Shown here piece after piece: positions 23,148 through 34,744 of a stretch of DNA of 64,000 nucleotides; the first letter of the stretch is position 1; each line of letters starts with the position of its first letter. The notes under the pieces were generated by a model. That model was not told the DNA's origin. It saw nothing but the letters and a program-made list of their open reading frames with translations, and did not search any database. A program made the position numbers and the translations under genes. The stretch is taken from positions 402,599 to 466,598 of the forward strand of contig NW_006921544.1 of the NCBI RefSeq assembly GCF_000340215.1, in the 5' to 3' direction. This DNA comes from Pseudocercospora fijiensis CIRAD86 (taxonomy: Eukaryota > Ascomycota > Dothideomycetes > Mycosphaerellales > Mycosphaerellaceae).

Positions 23148-24960
23148 CTAGAGATTTATATGTTTTCTAGCTAATTTAGAGAGAGATCCGGTTCTAGAAA
23201 TCTTCGGAACCTTAAAAGCTTATCGTCTTAGTCTAGCGTATTCTATTCTCTTCTTAATAAGGTATTCGGAAGAATTTCTTTAACTCCCGGACGGTAGACT
23301 AGGGTAAACTAGTATTTAGCTAGTTCTTCCTACTATCGGATCTATCTCTCGGATAGTTAGCGCTTTACTATAAAGTACTCTACGTTCTTATAGTCCGTCT
23401 AAATTATAAAGGGACTATACGATTCTAGCTCGGAATACTAAAACTTAATACTAGATATAACTATAAGCATTTCCTTATCGTAGATATCGTAGTTAATCTC
23501 CGCCTTATTTAGTTTCTTCGAAAAGAAGCCTACTAGTCGTCGTATCCTAGCCTTTTCTTAGATAAGGGCGCCTCTAATCGCTAACCCGCTATAATCCGTT
23601 TCGAGGAAGGTTAGGAGGGCCGGATACTACTAGGGAAGTACCGGGATATAGTAGAATTTGTTCCTTTAGTATCTCGAACGCCTTATCCTACTCCTTTCCC
23701 TAGGAGAACGGGATACTATTCCTAGTAAGCGCGGTTAATAGTATAAATATACGGTAGTAGTTCGTAAATCCTAAGAATTAACGAACTTCCTTCTAGGTCT
23801 TAGATACTACCTACTTTTATACGGCTTCTACCTTTTCGAAGTTAGCTAATACCCTTCCTCCGGCGGCGTAGACGATAAACTCTAGATACTTAATCTTTTT
23901 CTAGGCGAACTCGCTCTTTTTTAAATCTAGGTAAAGGCCTCCGTCCTAAAGCTTCTTAAGAACGGTCCTTCCGTTACGGAAATAGTCTTCCCTTATACCG
24001 TACGAGTAAATTACTATATCGTCTATATACGCTAACGCGAAATCGTCTAGATACTCCCGTAGAAGAGTATTAATATACCGTTAAAAAGTTGCTAGGGCTC
24101 TAGATATACCGAAAGGGTATACTAACTACTCGAACAAACTAAGCCTAGTATAGAACGCCGTTTTATACTCGTATCCTTTTACTATCCTTATTTTATAAGA
24201 GGCCGAGACTACGTTAACCTTAGTTAACTATTAGGCTTCCGTTAGGTTCCTTATAGTATCCGGGATTAGAGGGAGTAGGTATCTATCGTGTTTCGTAAGG
24301 GTGTTAAGCGCCCTATAGTCGTAGTAAAACCGTTATCTACCTCTAGGTTTCTTAACGAATAGTATAGGCGCCGCCGCTTTAGAGTTCGCGGGCCTTATAA
24401 CCCCTTTCTATAAGACCTCGTCGAGTAACTTTCGTAAGACTAGGAGCTCTTATTTCGATATACTATAAAGCGGTCCCTAGGGGAGCTATAGTTAGGACCC
24501 GTCTAGTTTTTTACGGAGTTCTATTATATAATCGATACCGGGGCGGTAAGGCGCTAACTTATCGGCTTCCCTTTAATAAAATAGCGTAGCTATATCGCGA
24601 ACCTCGGGAGGTAGTTTTTTCTTTAGCTCCTCGATCGTCGGATATTCCTTCGTCTTTAGGGCCTTTTTAATATCCTCGGTAATTGTCGTAGTAAGTAGGC
24701 TTCTTATACCGTCGACTATAGCGATATTTCTATACTCGTCTAATTCTCGGTAATAGTACCCTTCTTTAACCTAATACCGAGCCCTTCTATAATAGTACCG
24801 TTGCTTATTAGGCGCGGTCCTAACCTTATTATATACCTTCTATAGGTTCCCTAAGATAAGTAGGAAAGCTAATCCTAGTAGAACGTAAGCGTATACTATC
24901 TATAGGAACCTATTAATTTCTATCTAGAAGGCGAAGACTCTAATAACTATCGCGTTTATA
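23148..24960 (-). pseudogene. Element D reverse transcriptase and RNase H
   Basis: The active site near 24030-24000 reads FALAYIDDIVIYSYG on the minus strand, so both catalytic Asp are intact. Downstream motifs KKSEFA.KKIKYLEFIV and the RNase H part near 23620-23400 follow. The frame is interrupted at 23147 by A2 and resumes at 16062. All interruptions are TAG/TAA at expected Gln or Trp positions. Confidence 0.85.
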
Positions 24961-26448
24961 TTATTAACGACGCCCCCTTTATTTCTCGGAATTTACGGCT
25001 AATATAGCTAAGCCCGAGGCCTATCGCTAGGCTAGCGTTAATTATAGCGTAGTACTAGTATCCTTCGTCGATAAGAGTAGAAGTTCCGACGTTATTTTCG
25101 AGAACTATATCGGTATATATAAGTTTCCCGTTTATACCTTCTATACCTTCTTCCTATTTCTTTATCTATATCTTATCTACTCTCGACTCCTAACTATAAG
25201 CGAGAGTTACTCTTTTCCCGAGTCGGGACTATCTAAGTCCGACTATTCTTCTATGCCCTCTAGTATAGGCTTTATAAAGGCGATACTAATCTTAGTAGGC
25301 TAAACCGCCGGCGCGTACGGGCAATCGCGAATACGGTATCCGCTCGCTCTATAGCGGAAGTAGAGCCTTTTCTCCTTACGTTTCTCTCTTTCTATAGAGT
25401 CGAGCTATTTAGCCCTAGGCTTCTCTACTATTCCTTATTAGCCTCTACGGTTCTTTTTACGGAAAGCGTTCGTTTAAGCGGGACTTATAACTATATCCCT
25501 ATCGGAGTCGACCTTCGGGTTCGCCGTAGGAGCCGTATAGGGTAGGATAACGACCGTAGGGTTTGCGGCGTCTTTCTTCCTTTCTTACTAGCGTTTAGCG
25601 GCCTACTTAAACTAATCTATCGTCTTAAGGTTCGTTATAATTCGCTCGACTTCCTCTATATAGAGGTAGTAATCCTTAATCTTAGGTACGGCGGTAGTAT
25701 AGGTCTTAGCCGCGTTTAAGAATGTATTCTTTAGGTATCCTATTCTAGTATCGTCGGTCTAATAGTCTACGCTTATACTTAGTAGGAGGCCGTCGAATTC
25801 TAGCTAGTAATCGTAATAAGGTTGTCCCTAGGAATATCTTAGGGCTTAGAGTTACTCTAGCGCCTTCGCGGCTTCGTTACTATCCGCGAAGACGTCCTCG
25901 AGTTACTAGAAGAAAGCCTCGGAATCCTTTACTTTCGTAAAGCTTCCCCTTTCCTAGAAGTAGCGTATCCTAGCGCGTTCTTTTACCGGTAGGGTATCGT
26001 AGATAGTATCCTAGTAGTAATCCTCGGAGAGCTTCAGTTTTAGTCCGGAGCGAACTCGGTACGAGCTTCTTAGTCGTAGTAGGTAGTCCTAGAACGACTT
26101 AGCCTTTCCGTCCTACGATAGTAGTTTCTATTCGCGAAACGCCGTTATATTTTAGCTAGTAGTCGAGAGGGTTTCTAGGAGTCCTTTTAGGATCTTATTC
26201 GTAAACCGGTCTTATATTATATTAGCGTCGGTAGACCCGGCCTAGCGGGCGGCTTCTACGTATTAGAGTATAGAGCGCGTAGCTTATAGCTCGGCCTCTA
26301 TCGATTATTACCTAGTATAGAGACTCGCGAAGGTACGATAAATCTTATCCCTAGTTATCTCTAGCGTAGTAGGAGTAGCGTTTCCCTAGCTATCTTACTC
26401 GGGTTCCTAACGAACCTTAGCGTTTTCTATAATAAAGATCGAACCTAA
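24960..26448 (-). pseudogene. Element D Gag and protease region
   Basis: The minus-strand frame carries an alpha-helical Gag (RIRYF.ERGSFTKVKDSEAF, LEFDGLLLSISVDY), a Lys/Arg-rich linker and a zinc knuckle near 25375-25325 (LYFRYRASGYRIRDCPYAP), where two Cys and one His are now Tyr. A protease segment follows further left. Near the LTR, the bases 26448-26438 are complementary to a block within the D LTRs, as in the A family. Confidence 0.78.
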
Positions 26449-26635
26449 TATTACGGTTAAGTAACGCGTACGTAGATGCTAGATATAAGACTTAATAGGT
26501 TTAATAAAGAGCTAAGTCTATCTACGTAAATCCGAATAGTTTTATATAGTACGCTAAGCGCTAAGTAGTAGGTTAGAATCGCGTAGGCCGAATGCCTAAG
26601 GCTAGTGCTTTCTACCTAGGGCGTAGCCCTTTATA
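26449..26635 (-). repeat. Element D right LTR (5' LTR, 187 bp)
   Basis: It pairs with 11991-12177. The target duplication CTTAT follows at 26636-26640. Confidence 0.92.
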
Positions 26636-26640
26636 CTTAT

Positions 26641-27900
26641 AAAGACGATACTCGTTTCCTCTCGGTCTCTCGTACTAGCCTTAGTACTACTCTTAAGAAC
26701 GCGAATGCCTCTATTATAGAAGGGGAAGACGAGGTAGGCCGCCTCTAGCTATAGCTCGCCTCTACTCGCTTAGGCGCCGTAGTACCTATCTCGTACCTAT
26801 TTACGCCTACTTCTAATAAGAGTAAGAAACTTAGCGACCTAGAACGCTTTACCGGCAAGCGTAAAGTTTAGGAAGAATTTAAGACGTAGGTTAAAATCCG
26901 CTTCCTCGCTAACGCTAACTACTACCTAACCGAAGCCTTAAAGACCGGATTTATATTCTCTCTATTCGGCGGCTCTACCCCCGATTCCTACTATAGCCTA
27001 TTAGAAGACGCGGAAAACACTACGACGACTAGTATCTAGAAGGCCCTCGATGCTAGCTTCGGCGACCTAGACTATAAGTAAACTACGCGTCTAAACTTAG
27101 ATAAACTTAAGCAAGTAAACATAACTTACTAAGAATACTACGCCGCCTTCTAATATAAGATTAGGTACGCGGCGTACCCCCCGGACGTCGCTAAATAGAT
27201 TCTAGTACGCGGCCTTAGCGAAGAAATAATATTTCGAGCGGAGCGATAGATTTAATAGGCACCTAGAGCAACCTAAGCGAGCGAAGCGAGTAAATAGTTA
27301 TAGAAGGTGTCTAGTAGATCTAGCGTAGAGCTCGAGAACAAATTAGATTAGTAGTATATAACGTATATATATAATGCGATTAGTTAGTAAATATAGGTAG
27401 TATAGCAGTCGTAGTATAGGGAGGCTAAATTTTAAAGATACGCCCGTAAAATAAAGCGGCTTCTTTTATTAGTCGGAAATTCGAATTATAATTACGTATT
27501 AAGTCCGAAGGCAAGAATCAGTCTGCTTTACGTTACTAACAACTAAAACAATAATAATAGCCTCTAGTAGGCGCTAATCTAACTTTGTTCTCGAGCTCTA
27601 TACCGTCGCTCCGCTCGAATAAGACAAGCACTATAGGGCTTAAACGATACTTTATATAAGTCCGCGATAGAGATACGGAGAGTCTAAACATTACCGAACT
27701 ATACGCCTTACTAATATATATCGATAATATAACTCGAAACTTCGCGAAAATTATCGCTAACCGTAGAGGCGCCCGTATAAATACCGGCCGCTTTATATCG
27801 CCGTTCGCTATACTACCGCCGAAGCTATAGATATATTAGACGCCGGCCTTAGTACTAGCTCCTACTATAGCCCTAATACCGCTAGGCGCCTAGCCGGCCG
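26641..27900 (+). pseudogene. Element C Gag relic
   Basis: This continues the gag started at 11802. It includes DLERFTGKRK, IRFLANANYYLTEALKTGFI and a region resembling the retrotransposon Gag fold (EYYAAF.YKIRYAAYPPDVA, RGLSEEIIF). The C-terminal end is Pro-rich with no clear zinc knuckle. Stops fall at Gln positions. Confidence 0.75.
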
Positions 27901-28229
27901 CTAAACCGATAGATCTAGGCGCTACCTCGCTCGGTACCCGTCTACGCGCGCCTCTAGTAAACGGTAATCTTTCGGAAGAAGAGAAGTAGCGCCGCCGTAC
28001 GGTATAAAAGGATATACCGCTTACCTCTATCCGTCTCTCGTTAGTCGGTTAAATACACTAACGATATAGCGAGTCGCCGCCGCGAATATTACGACTCTAG
28101 ATATACCTTTACCGGCTAGCGCTACTCTAAGCGGCTAGGGAAAAGCTTAAACCTTATATATAGTCGCTTATAAGGTTTATTCGTTTACCTTCCCTTTCTC
28201 TTACTTATCTATAGAAAAAGAGATAGTTT

Positions 28230-30400
28230 ACTAGCCTTCCGTAGTAGAAACGTTAATAGTAAATTAAAAGAAATTATTAAAAACTATAGCTCTTATTAAC
28301 AATAGCGTAACCGGCTACTCGTTTATAGATTACGACTATACGAGAGAGCTCGGCTTAACGTTCTAAGACCTTACGTACGCTTAGGAGTTAGAGATATTTA
28401 ACAGTACGACTACGGCCGCCGGTAAGGTAACCTAGATCTGCTACTTATCTATTACTATCGGCCCGTATACCGAATATATTATGTTTTTCTTTATAAAACT
28501 TCCGCAGACTTATCCCGTTATTCTTAGTCTCCCTTAGCTTAAAAAATATAACCCGGTTATCGACTAGGCCTTTAAATCTCTATCCTTTACGAGTAAGTAC
28601 TATATAGAGCACTACTTTAGCGAATTTAGCTCTACCTCCGAAACTCCCTAAGATTGTACCGTATTCGCTATTAGCGCGGCCGCCTTCTCGCGTCTTGCCC
28701 GCGATAAACGTACGTAGATCTTTACTACTACGATATAGGATATCGAGAAGGCTATCTAAAAGTTCGACGAAGAACCGACGGATCTAAAAACGAAACTACT
28801 AAAGGAATACTAGTACCGACTATACTAGTTTTCGAAGAAGAACGCTAATATTCTACCGCCGTACCGGCCGGCCGTCGACTATAAAATCGAATTAATCGAC
28901 GGTAAGCCGCCGCTATACGGCCCTCTCTACTCTATATTGCGAGACGAGCTCCTCGTACTAAAGAAATATCTAGAAGATAACTTATAAAAAGGCTTTATCC
29001 GTCCTAGTTCCTCTAAAGCCGCCGTACTAGTTATACTTACCTAAAAACCCGGCGGAGGACTCCGCTTCTACGTAGACTACCGGGGCCTTAACGCCTTAAC
29101 GAAAAAGAACCGTTACCTAATTCCTCTCGTAAACGAAACGCTCGAACGCCTTCCGAAAGCTCGCTAATTTACTAAGCTCGACGTAATCGCTGCCTTTTAC
29201 GCGATCCGTATCGCTAAAGGAGACGAATAGCTAATAGCTTTCCGAACCCGTTACGGCCTTTTAGAATACCTAGTCTTACTATTCGGACTCTATAACGGAC
29301 CTAGTACGTTCTAATCCTATACTAACGATACGCTTAAGGAATTCTTAGATACCTTCGTCTCCGTATAGATAGACGATATCCTAATCTATAGCAAAACTAA
29401 AGCGGAGTACTACGAGTATATCGAAAAGGTGCTTTACAAGCTTAAAGAAGCTAGACTATATATCGATATCGATAAATACGAGTTTTATAAGTAAGAGGTA
29501 AAGTTCCTCGGCCTTATTATCTCTTTAGAAGGTATCCGAATAGATCCGGGTAAAATCAAAGCTATCCTAGACTAGGGAGTACTACGAAACGTAAAAGAAG
29601 TCTAAAGTTTTTTTAGTTTTACTAACTTCTACCGAAGATTTATATAGAATTTTAGCGGAATCGCCTATCCTTTTATAGTACTTATACAAAAAGACATCAA
29701 ATTTAAATAGTCTTCGGCCTATTAAGAAGCCTTCGACTAGCTATAATACAGTTTTCTAACCGTACTAATCCTATAATACTTCAACTTCGATAAGGAAACG
29801 CGTCTAGAAACCGACGCTTCCGACGGTACGACTAGCGCCTTTCTTCTTTAGAAGGCGACCCTAGAGGATACGTAGCTACCTATAGCTTACCTTTCTAAGA
29901 AAATATCCCCCGCGGAATACAATTACGATATCTACGATAAAGAACTCCTCGTAATCGTTAAGGCCTTCGAAGAATAGCGCCCGGAGCTCGAAGGCTCCGA
30001 ATCGCCGATCTAGGTTAGCTTAGATTATAAGAATCTTGTCTACTTTCTTAAAAGCAAGATCCTAAGCTATAGGTAAGTACGCTAGAGTAAGTTTCTTTCC
30101 CGGTTTAACTTCGTAATTTAGTATATATCCGGTAAGGCAAATTTATAGGCCGACGTACTTATAAGACGTAATAGAGACTCGCCTTTAGATCGAGGCCCGT
30201 AGCGCGAAGAGTAGTCTATCCTTAAAGAGTATAACCTTAGCTAAGTATTATACGAGCTCCTCGGAGACGACTTTACCGGCCCGGAGCCCTTTATAGTATC
30301 CTTCGTACTAATAGCCGCTCCCGCCTTTCTCGGAGATAATAATAGCTCGGACGAGGAAGATACGAGCTTAGAAAGTTCGGATAGCGACCCGGAAAGCGAA
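28230..30400 (+). pseudogene. Element C protease, reverse transcriptase, RNase H
   Basis: A protease-like part near 28270-28500 (INNSVTGYSFIDYDY) precedes RT with [61 protein letters not shown] and FRTRYGLLEYLVLLFGL. The active site near 29365-29395 reads IDDILIYSKT with both Asp present. RNase H near 29800-29960 has ETDASDGTTSAFLL and [17 protein letters not shown]. An acidic linker follows (30340-30410). Confidence 0.87.
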
Positions 30401-32133
30401 GAAGAAGTATAAGACCTCCTTAAACTAACCTAACTCGAGTAATAGCTTATAACGGCGTACGCCGAAGACGCTTTTACTAAAGGCCTAATTTACGCTCTAT
30501 AGAACGAAGAACGGCTATACGAAAATATTTCGCTCTCGGAGTATAAGCTCCGTAGAACTCTATCCCGAGTACCCTATATAACGTTTAGGAACGCCCTCTA
30601 CGTCCCGGACTTCGAAGATCTACGCAATTAGATTACACGTTTAGCTTACGACCCTCTTAGAATAGTATATCCCGGCTACTATCTTAGCTTCGGAAGTAGT
30701 ACTACTAGCCTAATCTATATCGAGATATCGACCGATTAATAAAGAACTACGTAGTATACCGTAGAGCGAAGGCGGATATACGTAAGCCGTAAGGACTACT
30801 AATGCCTCTTAAAATTCCTCTACGACCTTAGTAGTACATTTTAATAGATTTTATTATAGACCTACCGAAAGGTTCCGACTTTAACGGTCTCTAGTTTTAA
30901 AATATACTAGTCGTAGTTTGCCGCCTTACTAAACGTAAGAAGGTATTAAATGCCCGTAGCCTAACGGTAAAGAATACGGCTTAGGTCTTCTATCGCGAGG
31001 TATAGAAAGATATAGGCCTACCTAAATCAATTACGTCTAATCGTAGCCCGAATTTCGTTACCCGCTTTTAGAAACGCCTCTACGAGCGACTTAAAATTTA
31101 AGTACGCCTTTTAACGGCTTACTACCCGTAGACTAACGGTCTAGTAACGGATAAACGGAACGGGCTAACGTATAGATCGAACAAATTATTAGGTACTCCT
31201 ATAATTACTATTAAACAACTAGCCGAGATTAACGCCCTCTATTAAACTTGCTATTAACAATTAGGAATTAGCTACGACTTAAACTACGCCTTTCTACGTA
31301 TCGACTAGTTTTTATCCCCGAACCGGTATAGAACTAGTAGAAATTAAACTAGAGCCCCTATTAAACGATCCGGAAAGAGACGCCGATACCTTCGCTCTTT
31401 AGATAGCTTAGATATATTAAGAGCTCTAAGACGAGATAAGGTATGTCTAAGAAATATACGAGTACTACGCTAATTAGCGTAGACGCGCTACGCTAGACTA
31501 CTAAGTCGGAGACTACGTCTACCTCGACTCGCGGTATATTAGAACTAACCGACCTTCGAAGAAGCTTAACTAGAAAAGCCTAGGACCCTTCCGGATTATA
31601 AAGAAAATTGCTACGTATATATACGAGCTATATCTACCCGATAATCTTAATATTTACCCGGTTAAATACGTAGTAAACCTAAGAACCGCCGGAGAAATTA
31701 CGGACCTCGAAGATATTCCGCCGATCCTAGAAGCTACCGAGGCTACCGATTAAGCCAAAGACAAGCCGGAGTCTACCTTAGGTATAGTACGGGCAATTAT
31801 CGGATAGAGGTTCGGTAATATAAGCTTCGGTAATCTAAATCCTCCTAGACTATAGAGAGAGGTATAGTAGGAGGGATACTTAGACGAAAATACTACCTAG
31901 GAACCTCTACGCTATATTATTTTCGCCCGCAAAGTAATCGAAGAATTCCTACGAGACTATACCGACTATATAACGATAGAAGGAGCTATCCTAGAACACT
32001 TCCTCCGAGAAGTATACGAATAGAATTAAGAATAGGTTCTCCGTCCCGAGCTAGGATAAGAATAGTAGTAGCTATTATATACGGACCTCCTTTAGCGTTA
32101 TAGGAACTCCGCGTAAAACGAGGGGGAGGCTAC
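30400..32133 (+). pseudogene. Element C integrase and C-terminal region
   Basis: The core is recognised by context (LTVQQRINGTG-like block near 31125-31160, then NLNIYPVKYVVNL near 31650). The region QVGDYVYLDSRYIRT...KKLNQKSLGPF near 31500-31590 is the typical integrase C-terminal beta barrel. The zinc-binding His/Cys are hard to place. I see no clear chromodomain in C, unlike A and D. The frame ends close to the 3' LTR. Confidence 0.75.
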
Positions 32134-32837
32134 TATTATAGTAGCTATCTAGAAGCTACCGACAAGTCCTATAAGCTAGCCGCTATACTATAAAGTAATA
32201 TTAGATTTAAGTTGCCTTAGCGGTAGGGGCCCCTAGCGAAGCAGGTCGCCTAGTTAGCTACCTATTAAGCCGTATAACGTAATATCTTAGAGACTCCCGC
32301 GGAGGCCGTATATAGTAGAACAATACGTTACGTATTAATATACGAACGACGGGACTATACTAAACTACGCGTACTCGTATACGGACGATAGTAAGTAAGA
32401 TATATAGAGTCGTAGAATAGATCCGAGTAGTAGGAAGGAGCCGGAAGATAGGGAAGAGCTAGGAGAAATATATTTACTTAAGAGCGGTTAAACGGGTTCG
32501 CGCTCGCGCGCCGCGTATAATAGCTAGGAGATAAGGTCGCTACGAGATAGCGGATAAGCGGGATAAACGCGCTCGCGTTCGGCGCGTAGTAAAGGACCTA
32601 AGAGTCGAGGTTTGCTAAGAAGTAACTAAGCAAGATATATATACCTACGCTTACGCGTCGGACGCGCTAGACGCCCGTAAGGCGGGATACTAAGGAAGGG
32701 GCTCTCTCTCTAAGGTACCCTTCTTTCTTTCTTCGTAGTTCGTCTTATATAGATAGTAGCTATATTAATTTAGTACTCCCTTTAGTTCCGTTTAAAGTTT
32801 AGTATACATTCTTACTACTTAGCTACTAACCCTTATA
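32134..32837 (+). repeat. Element C 3' LTR (704 bp)
   Basis: It pairs with 11099-11801. It is followed by CCGAG at 32838-32842, the right target duplication. Confidence 0.92.
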
Positions 32838-32842
32838 CCGAG

Positions 32843-34160
32843 CGCGTATATAACTATTTATCGATCGGTATAGCGGGTAAATCTAGGCAAGAACTACTAG
32901 CGTAGTTAAATAACCCGATATAGCTTATCCTAACCGAGGTCGATTAAGTTTATATTAGTTTCGCTATTCGTATAAGTCTAAGTAACTAGGGGATCCTAGA
33001 ACTATTATATTTAATATCCTAATAATCTTATAGAAACTCCTATCTAGACCCGGGTATAGGAAAGCGGGATAACTAACTCTAGGATAGCTAGCAAACTACC
33101 GTACCGAGATTTTAGGTAGATAAAATCTTAGGGATTAAGCTATATAACCTACCGTAGGATAATAATATTATCGTCGATAGTAACGATAGAGACGGAGATA
33201 TCGGAACCGAGCTTAGACCTTTAAGTTACTCTATTATAGCGTTACTACGGTAGGACTATACTATAGGCTAACGACGTAGCCCTCTTAATCGCTTACTTAT
33301 AGCTATAATAGCCTTAATTACTTCCTTTATATAGATCGACGATACTTATACGAAAGCTAGCGTAGATATATCTATAACCCGCGATCCTAGCCTAAGTTAA
33401 AGTAACAATTTAGGAAGTAGAGCGGTAGCGGTAGGGCAGTTTGTTTAGTTTATAGTCTATCTATCGAGTTCGTACTAGGGGTACTACTAGTCCGAAGAAG
33501 GCCTACTATAGATATTATAGCCGGTGCCTAGGATTTTAGTATAGTATACTAATACTTTAGCTAGTATACCGGTTACGGTCTTAAGACCTCGAGTAAGGCG
33601 CGAGTAGAAGCTTTAAGGAGAATCTTCCCCTATTACTATATATCGAATCCGTAATTCTACTTTACCCGAGAGCTAGTATAGTGCGGAGCGAGTACTTAGG
33701 TAGGAAGGAGAAGTATCCTCTTATATTAATAATATAGTAACCCTCCGTAGAAGCGGCTACTAAGTATATTACAATTATAGCGCTAGCGAAGCTAAGATAT
33801 ACGTCTAGAAGACCTACGAGATAATCCCTAAAGTAGCTCCCTCTAATATTTAAACTCTCGTAATATAGGCCTAGTAATAGAATCTCTCCCCTTTAACCCT
33901 TATAATTTGTTAATCCTATAACGTATCCCCTTCTTATACCTAGGCTTTACTAAAAGATTATATTAGGAACCTTAGCTTAATTAGTATATAGATAAATCGC
34001 GCTAGAAAGACGACCTTATATCTTGCCTTAACCTTCTAGGAGCCTAGGCTATATATCGAAATAGATCGATTTATCTAATAACTCGAGTAAATACTAGACG
34101 TAGGTACTAGGTTAGTCGCCTCTATAATATAAACCGTACCTATACCTAACTATATAGTCT
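32843..34160. other. Unassigned DNA between C and hAT-1
   Basis: This older substrate was cut by C on the left and hAT-1 on the right. A plus-strand frame can be followed from about 33000 to 34168 if TAG/TAA are taken as lost Gln codons, and it appears to continue both left of C (10960-11098) and right of hAT-1 (43320-44090). I recognise no domain, and stop density is only modestly lower than in other frames, so I do not call a gene. Confidence 0.25.
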
Positions 34161-34168
34161 TTAATACT
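34161..34168. other. Left 8-bp target duplication of hAT-1
   Basis: TTAATACT here and TTAATACC at 43312-43319 differ only by a C/T transition. Eight bases is the diagnostic duplication length of hAT transposons. Confidence 0.85.
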
Positions 34169-34304
34169 TAGACCCCGTAGTAGTTCGGTTTACGAACTAC
34201 TAAACGTATATAGTTTGGTTCCTTAGCGGCAAACTAGCTCCCTAGTTCCGGTTTAGTTTTTTCAAACTATATAGATTCCTAGTTTAAACTAGAGACTATA
34301 TTAG

Positions 34305-34460
34305 TTTTACTACAAGGACACTCTTATTCGACTGCCGGCTACGATTGCCGGCTATATTTTACTATAAGGATACTCTTATTCGACTACCGGCTACGATTAC
34401 CGGCTATATTTTACTATAAGGATACTCTTATTCGACTACCGGCTACGATTGCCGGCTATA
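34305..34460 (+). repeat. Subterminal tandem repeat, 3 x 52 bp, of hAT-1
   Basis: The units start at 34305, 34357 and 34409. Each contains ACTCTTATTCGACT and then two copies of GCCGGCTA spaced about 13 bases apart. hAT-2 has the same array at 51226-51381. Subterminal repeats of hAT elements commonly bind the transposase; that role is inferred here. Confidence 0.9.
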
Positions 34461-34744
34461 ATAGTAACTAGGTTATATTTACTACGCTCGCAGTTGCCTT
34501 AATAATAGCTATTGCTATTGCTAAGGCGTAGTTGCCGTTACTAGGGCGTAGTTGCCGTTACCGGGGCGTAGTTACCGTAGTTACGAAAGCTTACCTATAT
34601 AACGTTACGTAGGCGGTAATAATTAGGGCTTCGCGATATTCTTATATCTTTAAACTTCTTCCTCTATACCTATACCTATAATAACAACTATATACTACGC
34701 CCCCCCCCCCTCCCCTCCTAAAAATAGTAAGAGAGAAGCGCGCC

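Larger units (their letters stand above)
11991..26635 (-). mobile_element. Ty3/gypsy chromovirus D, nested in C
   Basis: Minus-strand LTR retrotransposon with two 187-bp LTRs (11991-12177 and 26449-26635) and TSD CTTAT. It is interrupted by A2 (16068-23142) and by a 901-bp inverted-repeat element (14100-15000); its own length without them is about 6.7 kb. From right to left it encodes Gag with zinc knuckle, protease, reverse transcriptase, RNase H, integrase with HHCC zinc-binding region, and a chromodomain. All frames carry RIP-type stops. Confidence 0.92.
11099..32837 (+). mobile_element. Ty3/gypsy element C, interrupted by element D
   Basis: Plus-strand LTR retrotransposon with direct LTRs (11099-11801 and 32134-32837) and TSD CCGAG. 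Element D with its own 5-bp duplication (11991-26640) interrupts the beginning of gag; without it C is about 7.1 kb. Internal order is Gag, protease, reverse transcriptase, RNase H, integrase. Removing D restores one frame across the junction (context ELLDNLLKAY then KDDTR). The coding part is full of RIP-type stops. Confidence 0.93.

Noticed and set aside
34305..34460. CRISPR-like array (regular 52-bp units)
   Set aside because: Units are directly adjacent with no unique spacers, and lie at the end of a eukaryotic hAT element.
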